A DNA stretch of 64,000 bases from Sipunculus nudus. Lineage: Eukaryota; Annelida; Sipuncula; Golfingiida; Sipunculidae. Of this stretch, positions 24,101 through 36,000 are shown one piece after another. Location: NCBI GenBank assembly GCA_026874595.1, contig CM049322.1:8236900-8300899 (forward strand). The letters are read 5' to 3'. A program made the translations under genes and the position numbers. The notes under the pieces are model-generated. The model was not told the DNA's origin. It worked only from the letters and a program-made list of their open reading frames with translations, and made no database searches. Each line of letters opens with the position of its first letter. Position 1 is the first letter of the stretch.

Positions 24101-27100
24101 GAGTGGAGAATTGTAAATAAATTAGTATTTTAGAATATATGACATGTTCAAATTTGTATTTATTTGAAAATAATGTATATGTTCCCTCTACGTCTAACAT
24201 TTCCATCGTCACTCTTTGCTAATCATGTAACTGTCATTTTGATAGGGAGAGGTGGCATCGTATAAACAGTATTATGCCTTTCATGTTAAATTTCTACAAA
24301 TCTTTCCAAATCACCATCAGTTAACATCGTCTGTCTTCAGTACGCTGGCTTTGTTTCAGGCACGTGCTGTAAACACAAGCAAGCCTTCCCTTCGTCAACA
24401 GGCCCTTGAATCGCTACCCGGAGCGATTAAGAAAATCTATTTTTTTTTTGTGTTGCCCTGTACATGGTTTTTCAGTACTGCAGACAAATGCACAAATCCT
24501 CATACCAACACCTTCAATACAGATGATCTAGGCTGAGCGGAGCGACCCCTATTGATTAATTTTTTATATCCCCTGTACTTTATGTTTCAGCTGGATGGAC
24601 CAATCAGAGCACAGCTTAACAACACCCTGGTCAATGACTACGGGGGTATTGACAGTTTCGATCCGTGGAGTCTCCTGTTCAACTTTTTGATGGTCCAGGT
24701 AAGGCAGCTCTTGGATATCTACGATACATGGTACTACATCTGATCACCAGCGCCATCTATCGTTAATGATGGAAATTATTCCCATTTTCCTTATGTCTTC
24801 TGCTAACATCTTTTTGGCTCTTTACAGCTGTTTTACTCTTATCTTCAACAGTAAATAAATAAATTATAAATATTTCATATCATCTTTGCAGCAATATGGA
24901 CCACTGTGGAAATCATTCTTTTTTTTAACCTTTTAGTGTCATCCTAGGTACAAGTTTAGATAAATTAAAATATAACATCGTATTTGCTTATGCATATTTT
25001 GATTGCCTGAATAAACTGTCTATCTACTGTCTATCTATTTTGAAAAGTAATATGTTCCTGGAGCCTTTATGAAAATTTGTTTTACAAAGACAACACTTGA
25101 TACCTTTTACGGTGTTGCCATAATACATATTTTGGGCTTCTCCTTTTTTTATGGTAATACTACTTTTTATTTTAATTTCTTTCATTAAATGTTATTAATT
25201 TTGTATATTTCAGTACAAATGTTGCGGCATCGATAACTATATGGATTTCAATTACGCACAAAGCTGGAACCGGGAAAGGCAGTTTGAAGTCGACGGTCAG
25301 ACAGTAAACCTGACCATGGTTACTCCAATAGCTTGCTGTAAGACTGAAGGCAGCTTCCCGACCATAACCCCAGTAGACACCAACTGTACATTCACGCCCA
25401 CCGACGCCATCAGCAACTGGAACACGGTGAGTGTAGTGTAGTCCCCCACGAACTGTGGTGGCCCGTAAGTCTTATCCGCGCCCCTCCCAATATTAAGATA
25501 ATTATTATATACTGAAATGAAATATATAAATAATAAGACTCCGGTAATATTTCAGACTTTTTTCTATGAAATCTTATATTTCTAAATCTGGTTTAGAGTA
25601 ATCATACTAGTATACTGGAAACATATCTTTAAAAAAAATTTATACTGAATTGTAATAAATTTGACATTTGTCACACAGAAAATGGAAGGTTAACTTAATT
25701 AAAAAGACTACCGGTACCTTCATACGCCTGCGAGTCATCCACCTACCCTTAAAGATAAATTGATGCCACAGACATAATGGGTTCATCTTTAACCTTATTT
25801 TATGTTATGATCAGGACAACAACCTATACGTGCCAGATGGACCCTTTTCATTGAGAAAATAGTTCCTTTTGAAACCATGGTTCTCGACAGAACCATATGG
25901 GTTTTTAGGAAACCCACAAGAACACTTTTTTTTCTAAGAGTGTCAGGTTTATTGACATGTACTCATCGTCGGGTCCGGTCCTGGTGTAGGTCTATATGAA
26001 AAGAATCCGGTGTTGTTCAAACTCTCATGGTCATAAGAATAACGTATCCACATTTCGATTCTTCATATTTAAAATAATTTCCTAAAACAGTATTCCCATT
26101 AATGCGGGTTAATTAATCTGCCCGTCATTATTTAATGTGTTGTAAACATTGCCTAGGGGTTTTCCTGTATAAGTTTGGCGTGCTCACTCCCTGAAATAAA
26201 AAAAAAAATCTCAAATATTGATCACACCATAACGAACACACCCTGGGAGTGTGACCGCACCCCCTACCGGCGACTGTCTGTTAAGCTCTGGAGGTGTCTT
26301 CCACAAGCTGGTATGCGTTCACTTCCATTCGTGTGTGTGTTTACGTGTATGTTTGTTCCTGCTTAACTCGCGCATTTCACGAACGGAAACTGTCTTTGCA
26401 TTTCGAGAATGGGTAATTAATCAGATTTTGGTGTGGATCCGGAACACGAACTGGATGGATTCAGGAACGCGGTCAAGGTTTATTCACAAATGTTCGGTCA
26501 CTTATGCACGATTGAACCCGGGAATATGGGCCGAATAAGTGAATGCCCACTTGGCGGAGGCTTTTCCTATTCATTAGAATAAAGATTTCTAGTTAAATTA
26601 TAGAACGTGAATATAAGACGGGTTCATGGATCAACATTAAAGTCTTATAACGTTCCATATTGGTATAACAGACACACAATTTAAGAATAAAATGTCTCAG
26701 CTATGAAGCATTGACAAACGCCCATGAAGAATATTATTTATTGTCGAGAGGGTGAACTTGGTAGAGGGCTAGTTCATTGACTCATTGCGGAGAGTTTCAC
26801 TGAATTAAATTTACACATGGCACCCCTGTGGCTCTTACCATGGATTATTCAAGATTCACGCTAACGATAAGACAAAGTAAGCAGTAGGCAAATGAAATTA
26901 GTCCGAACAAATATAATTTGACCATTGTATACGAGTTTTAAATGTCTCCCTATGATATATAAAACATCATGAAAATAAAGACCAAAGGATCTAATATTTC
27001 TTTCTGACATTTCCTTTGCCAGGGATGCTACGAAACTGTAAGGAACGAACTGAAGACTTTCCAGGGACCGTTGATTGGCGCCCTGGCCGGAAGTCTCGGG

Positions 27101-27728
27101 CTTATGGTAGGTATAATATAGTCTGGCGTCTGCTACAGTCCATCTCAACGCAAACTACATGACGTTCTTACGTGGTTTATTTGGTTACTACTTAGGGGTG
27201 GGGTATTATTTAAAGAAGGTATATTAGCAGAAATATTTTGGTAAAATTGGAAGAGAAACTTTTATTCTAATATAAAATACAACATACCTGATTTGGATTT
27301 TTCCGGATAAATTGTAAACAAAATATTAGACAAAAATAAGAAAACAGATTTTAAGCATCGACAGGATGTTATTTCACCAATATTTTTTCTTGTAAATTTA
27401 CATCTTTGTAAATATTATCATTTACAATTATTAATTTAATATTTTTTCAATATGTCCCTCATGTGTACTTGTCAGGCAATGCAGGACAGTCGTTATTATT
27501 GTTATATTATTATTATAATCATTATTTCAATGATAATTATAATTGTTTTTATTATTATTATTATTTTTATTATAATTATTATTTTTATTATAATCATTAT
27601 TTTTGTGGGGTTTTTTTTTCTTATTATTATTTTTCTTATTATTATTTTTCTTATTATTATATTATTAATTCTTATTATTATTATTTTTATAATATTTATT
27701 ACTATTATTGTTATTATTATTATTATTA

Positions 27729-27784
<56 letters not shown>

Positions 27785-28053
27785 GGATTAATAGTAGTAA
27801 TAGTAATAGTAGCAGTAGCAGTGGTTGTCGTTTTATCTGGCAGTAGAAGTAGTAGTAACAATAAAGTAATAGAATTATCATCATGTTTTATTGGTTTCAA
27901 TTACTTTATTGCTGTGATTATATGGGTACAGAACGTTATATTACTATTATTTATTATCATTATTAACAATATCATTATTTTCAGGCACTTGTGCTACTTT
28001 TGGCTATCCTGATCTTGGTCTTGAGCAGTAGAGAAAAAGTGGGCGTGGTCTAG
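21176..28053 (+). CDS. Tetraspanin family membrane protein, seven coding exons, 300 aa
   Basis: Coding exons, all phase 0: 21176-21235, 22241-22540, 23347-23415, 24591-24698, 25214-25426, 27023-27106 and 27985-28053, ending TAG. Every junction has a consensus acceptor (..CAG) and donor (gtaag/gtaagt/gtgagt/gtaggt). The protein has four hydrophobic segments near residues 9-33, 83-104, 117-141 and 265-291. A cytoplasmic turn carries GCCGA plus clustered cysteines (C104-C116), likely palmitoylated. The large extracellular loop (about 142-263) contains YKCCG (C182, C183), PIACC (C220, C221), C237 and GCY (C252), six cysteines in all, the family's disulfide signature. Sequons lie at N153, N211 and N236. 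Asn16 in segment 1 and Glu132 in segment 3 match usual polar positions; segment 4 lacks the usual acidic or Gln residue. The small loop (34-80) is long and Gly/Ser-rich. The tail is short with no tyrosine sorting motif, so a CD63-type call is not supported. The start is the first ATG after the acceptor, in GACCATGG context. Tetraspanins organise membrane microdomains; the exact subfamily is unresolved. Confidence 0.93.
21491..21730. repeat. 30-bp minisatellite, eight units, in tetraspanin intron 1
   Basis: Units of GAGGGAGTTTTCCGGTTTGT plus CAATAGCGGG follow one another exactly every 30 bases, with a partial ninth. Because 30 is a multiple of three, long frames stay open on both strands (for example KPENSLPAID on the minus strand); these are by-products of the repeat. 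Confidence 0.9.
21756..22000 (+). repeat. R4-related repeat in tetraspanin intron 1
   Basis: TTGATACAAAACCTCCGGTA, GACCATGATTAGTTTTGTCA and CAGCTCAACGTCGAGATCCA have counterparts, in the same order, at 33.78 kb and 34.64 kb. It abuts the 30-bp minisatellite to its left. Confidence 0.45.
23765..23905 (+). repeat. Dispersed repeat family R2, 3' fragment, in tetraspanin intron 3
   Basis: TAATTTGCCTTGAAAAAA, then CTTCACTGCATATACATG and CCGCTGGTGTCTCATAGTAG match the 3' part of the R2 copies at 7.6 and 28.6 kb. Confidence 0.45.
26287..26580 (-). repeat. Dispersed repeat family R1, copy in tetraspanin intron 5
   Basis: In reverse orientation it contains CACTTATTCGGCCCATATTC, CATAAGTGACCG, GGATCCACACCAAAATCT and GCCTCCGCCA. 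The same order occurs at 35.6, 40.4 and 62.7 kb. One edge shows TGGCGGAGGC opposite GGAGGTGTC, a possible short inverted end. Confidence 0.65.
27489..27835. repeat. (ATT)n microsatellite in tetraspanin intron 6
   Basis: Imperfect ATT/TTA repeats to about 27781, purest at 27710-27781, then AGT-type triplets to about 27835. The run ends 150 bases before the acceptor of the last coding exon. Confidence 0.85.
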
Positions 28054-28058
28054 CGATG

Positions 28059-28076
28059 TGACGTCACGTGACGTCA
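28059..28076. promoter_or_regulatory. Two TGACGTCA sites directly after the tetraspanin stop
   Basis: TGACGTCA at 28059-28066 and 28069-28076 with CACGTG between them, five bases after TAG. TGACGTCA is the palindromic CRE bound by CREB/ATF factors. A role here is untested and the position is in the transcribed 3' region. Confidence 0.4.
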
Positions 28077-28289
28077 TCACTCAACCTGCAGAAGACGAAC
28101 CAGCACAGATTGCAGAGATTGTGTGGTTTCCTGGAGTCCTGAATGTCTGTTTATATTTTACTTGGCTACCCTGTAGCTTAAATTGGGTAAAAGATCAAAT
28201 ATAATTTCTGAAACAGTGTTTATAACAAATATTTATATGTTAAGTCGGATAAATTTACAGTTTGAATGCTATTTTTCTGACGTGTTACG

Positions 28290-28730
28290 GTAATGGTTCG
28301 GAAACACGATACTAACAGACCACTGTTAGTTCCTTGTGCTACCATCAGGTGGCGCTTCAGTATGAGTCATGTTGTCTGTTGTCGTTCCCCGTTCTCTCTT
28401 CCGCCAGAGGGCGTTTCTACTGGAAACGAATCTCTTTCTGAAAGACAATATGGGACGGCCGGGACTATTGGTCTCAACTGTCAAACTTTAAATTCAAAAT
28501 CTATTACATTTCAAGGAAACATTTTTCTATTTTTATCTCACATGCGTATGCATACAAATTACTACTTATTCGGTGAAGAACTTCCAGCAACAACAAAAAC
28601 ACCTATGTTTATGTAAATTGCCTTGAAACAATTCTAATTCAACATATTTAAAGATTAACTTCTTCACTACATTTTACCTACGCCGCTGGTGTATGTAGAA
28701 GCCGCGGTGCATTGTGGGACCAGATTGTGA
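28290..28730 (+). repeat. Dispersed repeat family R2 in the tetraspanin 3' region
   Basis: GGAAACGAATCTCTTTCTG, TGGGACGGCCGGGACTATTG, TTATGTAAATTGCCTTGAAA and CACTACATTTTACC match the 7.43-kb copy. It lies 240 bases after the stop codon and could be transcribed as 3' UTR. An open frame here (28293-28616) follows the repeat and is not a gene. Confidence 0.6.
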
Positions 28731-29152
28731 CACCCATTAACCCTGAACAGCAGAGTCCTATACTTTTGAGCAAAGTCTGCGTTGTGTGGTTCCCCGTTCT
28801 GCTCTTGGTTTTTCGTGTGACGAACTTGTAACGTCACTAACATTTCCAAACTGTTTATGACATGCCAATTTACATAGTTTATTTGTAATGTGATGTATAT
28901 TTGGCAGTGTCAGGGCATAGTCTCATGTTACCAGGATGTCCAATGCCTCACCTGTCACATACTCATCACGCAGTGACCGCATTCCATTCCATCTAGTTAA
29001 TTTCATACTTGAATGAAATGGATTACCAGGAATGGAACGCAAGCACCGCGTGAGTAGTTTATATCTGTCATTGCGACAAAGAGATTTTATATTATTTGAT
29101 ATTTGTGAGCATTCTGCATACACTTTCTAGCTGTTGTACATTAATTATGCAG

Positions 29153-29158
29153 AATAAA
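29153..29158 (+). terminator. Candidate poly(A) signal for the tetraspanin gene
   Basis: This is the first AATAAA on the plus strand after the tetraspanin stop codon, 1.1 kb downstream. The interval would be a long 3' UTR that carries a dispersed repeat (28.29-28.73 kb). Distance and the repeat make the assignment uncertain; no strong GU-rich element follows. Confidence 0.3.
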
Positions 29159-29406
29159 TGTGGTTATTCGGGGTTAGAGTACTGTTAGGGTAAAAGGCGT
29201 TTTGATCTCAGAGAAAAAAGTATCTGTAGCCTGAGTGATAGAATAACAACATATCAACAATACAAAACCATGAATAGACGGACCAAGCCGGCCGAGGGTG
29301 GTTAATGTTATCTGAAGTATGATCCATATAGTATTATATATGTATTATAGTATATATATATATATTATATTATATATATAGTATTACATTATATATTATA
29401 TCCTCT

Positions 29407-29581
29407 GGCGCTTGAATCCCCATTCGTAATCAAGTATTCATATCTCCAATGTTCTTAGAGAAACTACGACGAAATCAGATCGAACGACCCAATAATAAAA
29501 CGCTAATACCGTGTTACCACTTGTAATATGACAAGGTAGGCAACTCAGCCAAAGCTTATTATAAACAGGGATTCAAGCGCC
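29407..29581. mobile_element. Small inverted-repeat element, 175 bp, related ends to the 51.6-kb hairpin
   Basis: GGCGCTTGAATCCC at 29407-29420 is inverted perfectly at 29568-29581, and the right end extends to CACAGGCGCTTGAAT in reverse complement. That is the same terminus as the hairpin at 51556. The interior is unrelated and non-coding. No clear target duplication is visible because the left flank is AT-repeat. Confidence 0.5.
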
Positions 29582-29957
29582 TGTGTTATACCTGAAACCC
29601 CCTCCCCTTGTAAAATCCTGTGGCACCCCTTATATTCATGGAAGAAATGCAGTTATTCATATCCTGATAATTCATGTTAGGAATCATGTACATAAATCAT
29701 GCATAATAGTTTGGACGCTCTTGGTTAAAGAACGGTAGAATTTGTGTGTGTGTGATATACATATGTTAAGATAATGATCTTTGCTAATCATGGTAATTAT
29801 CACTTAAAGCTTTTAGGCATGCAATGTGATAATAGGCGCTTTTTATTTCTTGCATTGTTATGGTTGCTGGGACATTGACCTTTCCCATCATTATTCAGCA
29901 CAAGAATAGTGCTTCAGTTTATAATGCAAATCTTGTTTACTTACCCCTTCTGTAACA

Positions 29958-30500
29958 ACAGTTGCCAGGGGCGGGGCTAAATCCTAGGTTACAGAGGTTA
30001 GTCATTTATTTTGTTTAATATAGTCAAGTGCCCGATGTTTGTCGTCGTCTGAACTGTCATTCTAGAATACTCACTTATACACTGTCATTGTACTTTATCA
30101 AGTGTACACTCATTTCGGCTTGCTCACGAAATTTGTTCAACTCCGTCCATCAACGGTCGAGTTTATGTGACCCATTAATGACCTCCGATGAATATTCAAT
30201 GATGTTATGGCCCGTGTTATACAGTTGTCAGGAGCGGGATAATTGGAAGGCCATTGAGGTCATTTTCTCATTATGTTTGATCAGACCCCTTGGTTTAATA
30301 TTCTCAAGTACCCACTGACTGTCGTACTCATTCCAGAATACTCGTTTATGGAACCTGCATATATTGTTTATAGCATTTACTTTTTTTTTTTTTTTTTTTG
30401 CTTGCTCACGAAATTTATTAAAATCCGTCCATCAGGATTCGGGTTTGTACGAACTTTTTATCCTCTGATGAATATTCAGAGAGTTTAAGGCCTGTGTCAT
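29958..30500 (+). repeat. Two tandem units of about 265-280 bp
   Basis: Unit 1 (29958-30220) and unit 2 (30221-30500) both run ACAGTTG-CAGG-GCGGG, TTAATAT-TCAAGT-CCC, AGAATACTC, TTGCTCACGAAATTT, TCCGTCCATCA and GATGAATATTCA. Unit 2 includes an 18-T run. No coding frame is supported. Confidence 0.75.
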
Positions 30501-31183
30501 TGCACATGGCCTCAAATGATTATTCATTTAGCTTGTTTTATAAAAAAAAAAATACAATGTAGCCCTAGTATAAGGTTTGATCAAATATATATTTGCATAT
30601 ATTGGTTCATCAAGAATTGGTGTCTTATTGGGAGATCCACATAAAATTCATCACCAAGTTATGGAATTGAGTATATATCAATTGAATAATAAATATGCTT
30701 ATCTGACCTGGATTTTTTTTAATGCGATAGCGACCTCTAGTGCCTGACAAAGGGATTAAAGTGACAGATACCAGTGAGAGAGCATATCGTGTTTGAATGC
30801 AATAAAAATTCAACAATTCGCTGACTTACATGGTATAAAGTCAAGCACGGCAGCTAGAAGGTATGAATAATAGAAATAAATTAGGTGCGCTGGATAAATC
30901 AGGTCAAGGACGAGGTCACAACCTAAGAAGGTCACGTGCCTTATTTTTTTAATCACGTGATTGCGTGCTTGATAGCCGTAACTCACTATCTTGTGTTGAA
31001 AATTGGATGTGAAAATTATTGGTAGCTGTACAACACATTATGAAACATTTACAGAATGATATTTATCCAAGATACGTTTTGGCTTAAATTTACTTTAGAT
31101 CAATGTTAAACTACTGCTAGCTTTTAAAAAATACTCTACACATAAACAAAACAGCCACATACACACAGACACACACCCACATA

Positions 31184-31222
31184 TATATATATTGATATAC
31201 ATTTACCTAATATACATCTTGC

Positions 31223-31261
<39 letters not shown>

Positions 31262-31284
31262 CAAACAAATATAAATACCTGTTG

Positions 31285-31344
<60 letters not shown>
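31184..31344. repeat. Compound (TA)n and (GT)n microsatellite
   Basis: TA runs at about 31184-31194 and 31227-31258, then GT about 24 units at 31298-31344. Confidence 0.85.
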
Positions 31345-31347
<3 letters not shown>

Positions 31348-31646
31348 TGTGTGTGTATCTTTACATATATCTGCAATATGTATATTAGGGAAGTGGTTTG
31401 GTAACATGTATAAATATATATATAAATATATATGTAAATAATACATATATATTTAAGCGATGACATCGATTAAATAATGTTGCGAATGTATGCATTTTTA
31501 AATGTTGTGATAGAAATATTTTAGGCGAGCAACCTTTATTCGGGAAGAGCTGCCACCTACCGGTGCCACAGCACACTAGTTCATCATGTGTTTCTTGAAA
31601 AGTGTTACTGGTTGAGATTAAATGAGATATTTTAAATCTGGAATTA

Positions 31647-31648
<2 letters not shown>

Positions 31649-31716
<68 letters not shown>

Positions 31717-31718
31717 GT
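31649..31718. repeat. (AT)n microsatellite
   Basis: AT run of about 28 units followed by a short interrupted AT tail. Confidence 0.85.
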
Positions 31719-33351
31719 ACGTATACATGAGTGTCTTAGTACCTACATTATAATGGCATGCAGAATTTGTTGTATGGTAATTTTATGTAAAATCTGCATG
31801 TATTAAATTTAAACACGGGGATTATCAGCATTTTGTAATGTCTTGTACTTCATGCAAAGGATTGCTTTGATCCTTATTCAGATACAGTGTAATCCCATTC
31901 ATTTGCCACCATTTCACTCGCCAAATTCACAGACACCAAAATTAATGTGAAAGTACTAATTTTATATTGTGTTTTTCATTTATTTGCTAAACTCTCCTGT
32001 GTTTTGTCACAGGACTTACTGTTCCGTCTATTTTATATATATTAACGAATGTCAAAATTTCATGGTTTGCTTTGCCCAGCGGAACCTATTAGTATTAGTT
32101 TGCCTGAATTAACCTACATCTAAATCAATAGTTACCCTTATCATCCGCCTCCCCACCTCCCGCCAAATCCCACTGCTGTCCTGATGTTGGCAAATGAACG
32201 GGTTTATATTGTATGTTGTTATGTTTGTGAATATAGTGCAAAAACGTTTTATCTGAACACAGAAGTGTCTTGTTTTTTATCTATTCGAGTAAAAGGGATA
32301 ATGACCCCCCCCCCCCCCATTCGTTTTAAAATATTTAATTCGTATAAAATATTACAACCTGATATTTAGATTTTTGGTTTACCGTCGAAATAGGTGGTAT
32401 GGTGTTAAAAGGACCTGATTGCTTATGTTATACAGCATAACTGATCGTTCACTAATCCTATAAATGCATTAATTTAACTTTAAGATGGTAGTTATGATTA
32501 AAATCAAACTATATAAGGACATAACAAAAAAACAACTTGTTCAAAGGACTCTTGGGGTAAATAGACATCAAACGAAGTTTAATTGTCAATAGAAGAAGGT
32601 CAAGTAATGAGAGTGTACTTTTTGAAAATTTCAAGAAGAGTACCTTATGTGCTTGAATTCTTGAAATCCTTTATATAGGCAAAACAAATATTTTCCTTGA
32701 TTAATTTATGAATTTTGGAGAGATCCAGCCGAGAGCTAAAATGGCAACTTGACCGAAATATCATTGAAATGCCCTCCCCCCCCCCCCCCCTCAAAAAAAA
32801 AAAAATCCGCTAATAAAAGGGAAAATGATACCTTAGAATAGTGTTTTTTTAAGCTCAGCTGACCGTAGGTCATATATGCTATACTTATCACCCTTTATCC
32901 GTCGTCCGGCCGGCCGTCTGTCCAGCCATCAACAAGGCACAAATCGTGAGCGCTTGACTTAGAAACTGCTAACTTAAAATCAAAGTAGGTCTTTGGTAAA
33001 TCTCCTCGCAAAGGACTCTGTGACGCATAGGCCACTATGACCTGTATTCTAAGAATGACATGTTTTTGTGTGTTTTAGCACGTGTTCAGACGCATGTTAG
33101 AGTTCTGTTCTGCAAAACAATATTTGTTGCACTCAACCCCGAATATGACACAGTGTTCATCATTAACAAATATAACTTTATTACCATGTAAAAATAAGAA
33201 AATTAGCCCGGCCAGTTCTTCAGAAATGTTGCAGACATAATTGTGCAATTTTAACATTTAAGGCAGTGATGTATGAAATGCCTGATTCCTTTACTATCTA
33301 CCATTCGTTATAAGCTTAATTATTGGTCATGGGTTACCCTGTGATTACTGA

Positions 33352-33352
<1 letters not shown>

Positions 33353-33437
<85 letters not shown>
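33353..33437. repeat. Compound (TA)n(CA)n(GA)n microsatellite
   Basis: TA to 33398, CA to 33410 and GA to 33437 without spacers. Confidence 0.85.
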
Positions 33438-33764
33438 CAAACCTTGATAAAGTGGTGGTATTTTCCAGGTGGTCTTTTAAGTGAGGTCCTTTGAAAGAGC
33501 AGAAAAATAATTGGGACTGTCAAAATGTTGTAAGTATTTTCAGGTGAATGCTATTGTTCCGTGAGCTTTTTTTAAATATATATATATCTATACAGGCGTC
33601 CTGCCGTCCGTTAGCAAGGCACAAATCGATACCGCTGATCATTAAAACCTCAGAGTGAATAGCCAAAGGAGGGCAATAAAAAATCTCCATGGAAACCTGA
33701 AATTAGGTCACTTCAACCTATATCCTCTGAGCTATACAGCTTGTAGGTACCCCGAGAATTATTC

Positions 33765-34345
33765 CAAAATTGATACAAAACCTCCAATATCTTGATAATG
33801 AATGCATGGAATCTTGCCTTGATTATTGACCATGATCAGTTTTGTCAGTTCCCGAAAACTAGTGGCGCCACATGTATTTTTTTCTAATTTTTTCTATTTT
33901 TTTATCTATTTGAGACTGTTAAATGACAGCAATCATGGCATTTTCTCAGTTGTCGTTTAATCTAGTGTCCCGAAACCTGGTTGGTCATGACTGGTTTCTT
34001 TAGTTCCTGAAGGCACAAGGTGCCACCTGTATTGTTTCTATTTTCAGTGCTTTTTACCCTTTATTTTGTGACCGCTTAATATTATTGATACTTTCAGATT
34101 CTCATCTGTGGTTTTATTTAGTGTCCTGAAACCTTGTGTATTTAATATGTCTCCAACCCCCAACCCCCCCCCCCCCCACCCCACCCCCTAAAAAAGGTTA
34201 AAAATTGTTTAAATTACATGCAAATGGCCAGATATCTCAAGTTAGGCTGTGCCTGTTGTTTTGAAATCAGATTGCCAGTAGAACTTGGATAGTTTTTTCC
34301 CCCTTTACAGAAGACTACTGGCGCCACCTATGATCTTTTTGAGGT
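33765..34345 (+). repeat. Degenerate tandem repeat family R4
   Basis: Units contain GACCATGATCAGTTTTGTCA, then CCCGAAAACTAGTGGCGCCAC followed by a T-rich tract, repeated with much divergence near 33.83, 33.97 and 34.31 kb. The first unit also matches tetraspanin intron 1 at about 21.77-21.90 kb. Confidence 0.45.
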
Positions 34346-34669
34346 TTTGTTCCGTATAATACTCCAGTCGCAGGAACTTGTGAACAGTGTGCGTTAATAA
34401 TTAAAACACGTATCAGCAGATTTCCTTTATATTGTGCACATATTTGGGTCATCAGCTTTACTATTAGAGTGGCGTTTATTTTGAATAATTCATATTCGGT
34501 GTAAAAAAAACATTTCTAAAGAATGTTGTAAAATCAAGGATAGCAAGTTCCCAGATATTTAGGTCACAAGGTCAAGGGTCATGTTCACATGACACACATT
34601 TTGAAAAAAAAAATCACAAAATATCCTCATCGAAAAATTCAGTTGAGTGGCGAGATCCATGGGTCCCCA

Positions 34670-35604
34670 GTTATTATTATGATGATTATTGTTATTATTA
34701 TTATTGTTGCTGTTGTTGTTTTGTAACAACTGGCTTTCTCAGTTAATTTAGACTGTTACAGTCAGTGTGACCTTCTTCTTTCACGAACCATAAAGTAAAT
34801 AAAGTGAAAAAAGCTTCTGATACAATGGTATACCAAAAATTAAATTAGAACCCCTGAAATGTTAATTTAATGCAACTTGGAGGGGGGGGGGGGGCCGGAT
34901 CCGGACGGTGCACGTGTTTTCGAGATAAATGGTAACTTGTAAGATTGGCCATAGATGTCGCCACCTGACACTCCGATGACTCCCGTAACACTTCAATCCC
35001 AAATAACATAAAAAGTCAAATTAGTATTTATCTTATTTTATCCTGATATAACCTATACATACAAGATTCAATTCATGAAAATATATGCTCCCCTTATCAT
35101 TTATCATCCCCGAAATTTGACAACACAAAATGAACATTTTCCACATAGAAGCGTTATTTAGTTGGTGTCAGGGACACCCGTCTACAAATCGCATGCTTCC
35201 AGTTTCACTCCAAAATCTAGGTATTTCGAGGAATGATAATTGAAACTGACGCCACCCAGCATTGAAGGCGCCTGCATTAACCACACATATATAAGAAATA
35301 ACCGAAGGAGAGTACTCGACCTTGTTAAAACTCAAGCTTTTCTTTGCATCCAGTGTGTCGGTGAGTTATGGTGAGGTCGGGACGGGCAGGGGGTGGGGGA
35401 GGTGGGATGGCGGATAAATCATTTGCATGGAAAAGGCCACTTGTGAGCCTTGGCAAAGTTATCCGACAAAATCAATAATACGTCCCAGGTCATGATATTA
35501 ATTTCTGAGTTTTATGATGTTTTAAAGATTCCCCTTCATTTGGTTAGTGACGTAAACTATCTGTCAAATTAAGCTACATTCATGCAGAGGCAGAAATTTA
35601 CATT
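34670..35604. other. Intergenic sequence
   Basis: Short ATT/TTG triplet tract near 34672-34720 and poly(G) near 34881. No gene recognised. Confidence 0.45.
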
Positions 35605-36000
35605 CTAAGGAATGCAAGCCTTAATTCGCCATGTGTGTGTGTGGGGGGGGGGGGGGGTGTCCCCTATTGTGGGATGCTCCCAAAACCGTGTATGCATTCA
35701 CTTATTCGGTCCATATTCCGAGGTTCAATCATACATAAATGACTGCACATTTGTGAATTTATGACGCTCTTAAATTGGGGTTATGTGGCGAATACATACC
35801 AAAATCTATTCGATTCATCCTTGGCCTGCTCCTGAAATGGCCTGTTACTTTCATGAGATTCCGTTCAGGAGTACATGAGTTATGTTGTAAACATATATCC
35901 CCCCACAAACACACACACCCTACCACACACACATAAAAACACACACATATACGAATGGGACGAACGCATACCCTCCCTGGCGGAGGCAGCTATTTTGCAC
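35605..36000 (+). repeat. Dispersed repeat family R1
   Basis: Begins at TTCTAAGGAATGCAAGCCT, runs through CACTTATTCGGTCCATATTC and CCAAAATCTATTCGATTC, and ends CATACCCTCCCTGGCGGAGG. It includes a G13 run and CA-rich tracts. The ends GCCT.. and ..GGAGGC are weakly inverted. Confidence 0.65.

Larger units (their letters stand above)
30501..32850. other. Intergenic sequence with microsatellites
   Basis: Only the listed microsatellites and C runs near 32305 and 32777 stand out; no gene recognised. Confidence 0.45.

Noticed and set aside
27452-27846. Frames rich in Ile, Tyr or Leu
   Set aside because: Translation of the (ATT)n microsatellite in tetraspanin intron 6.
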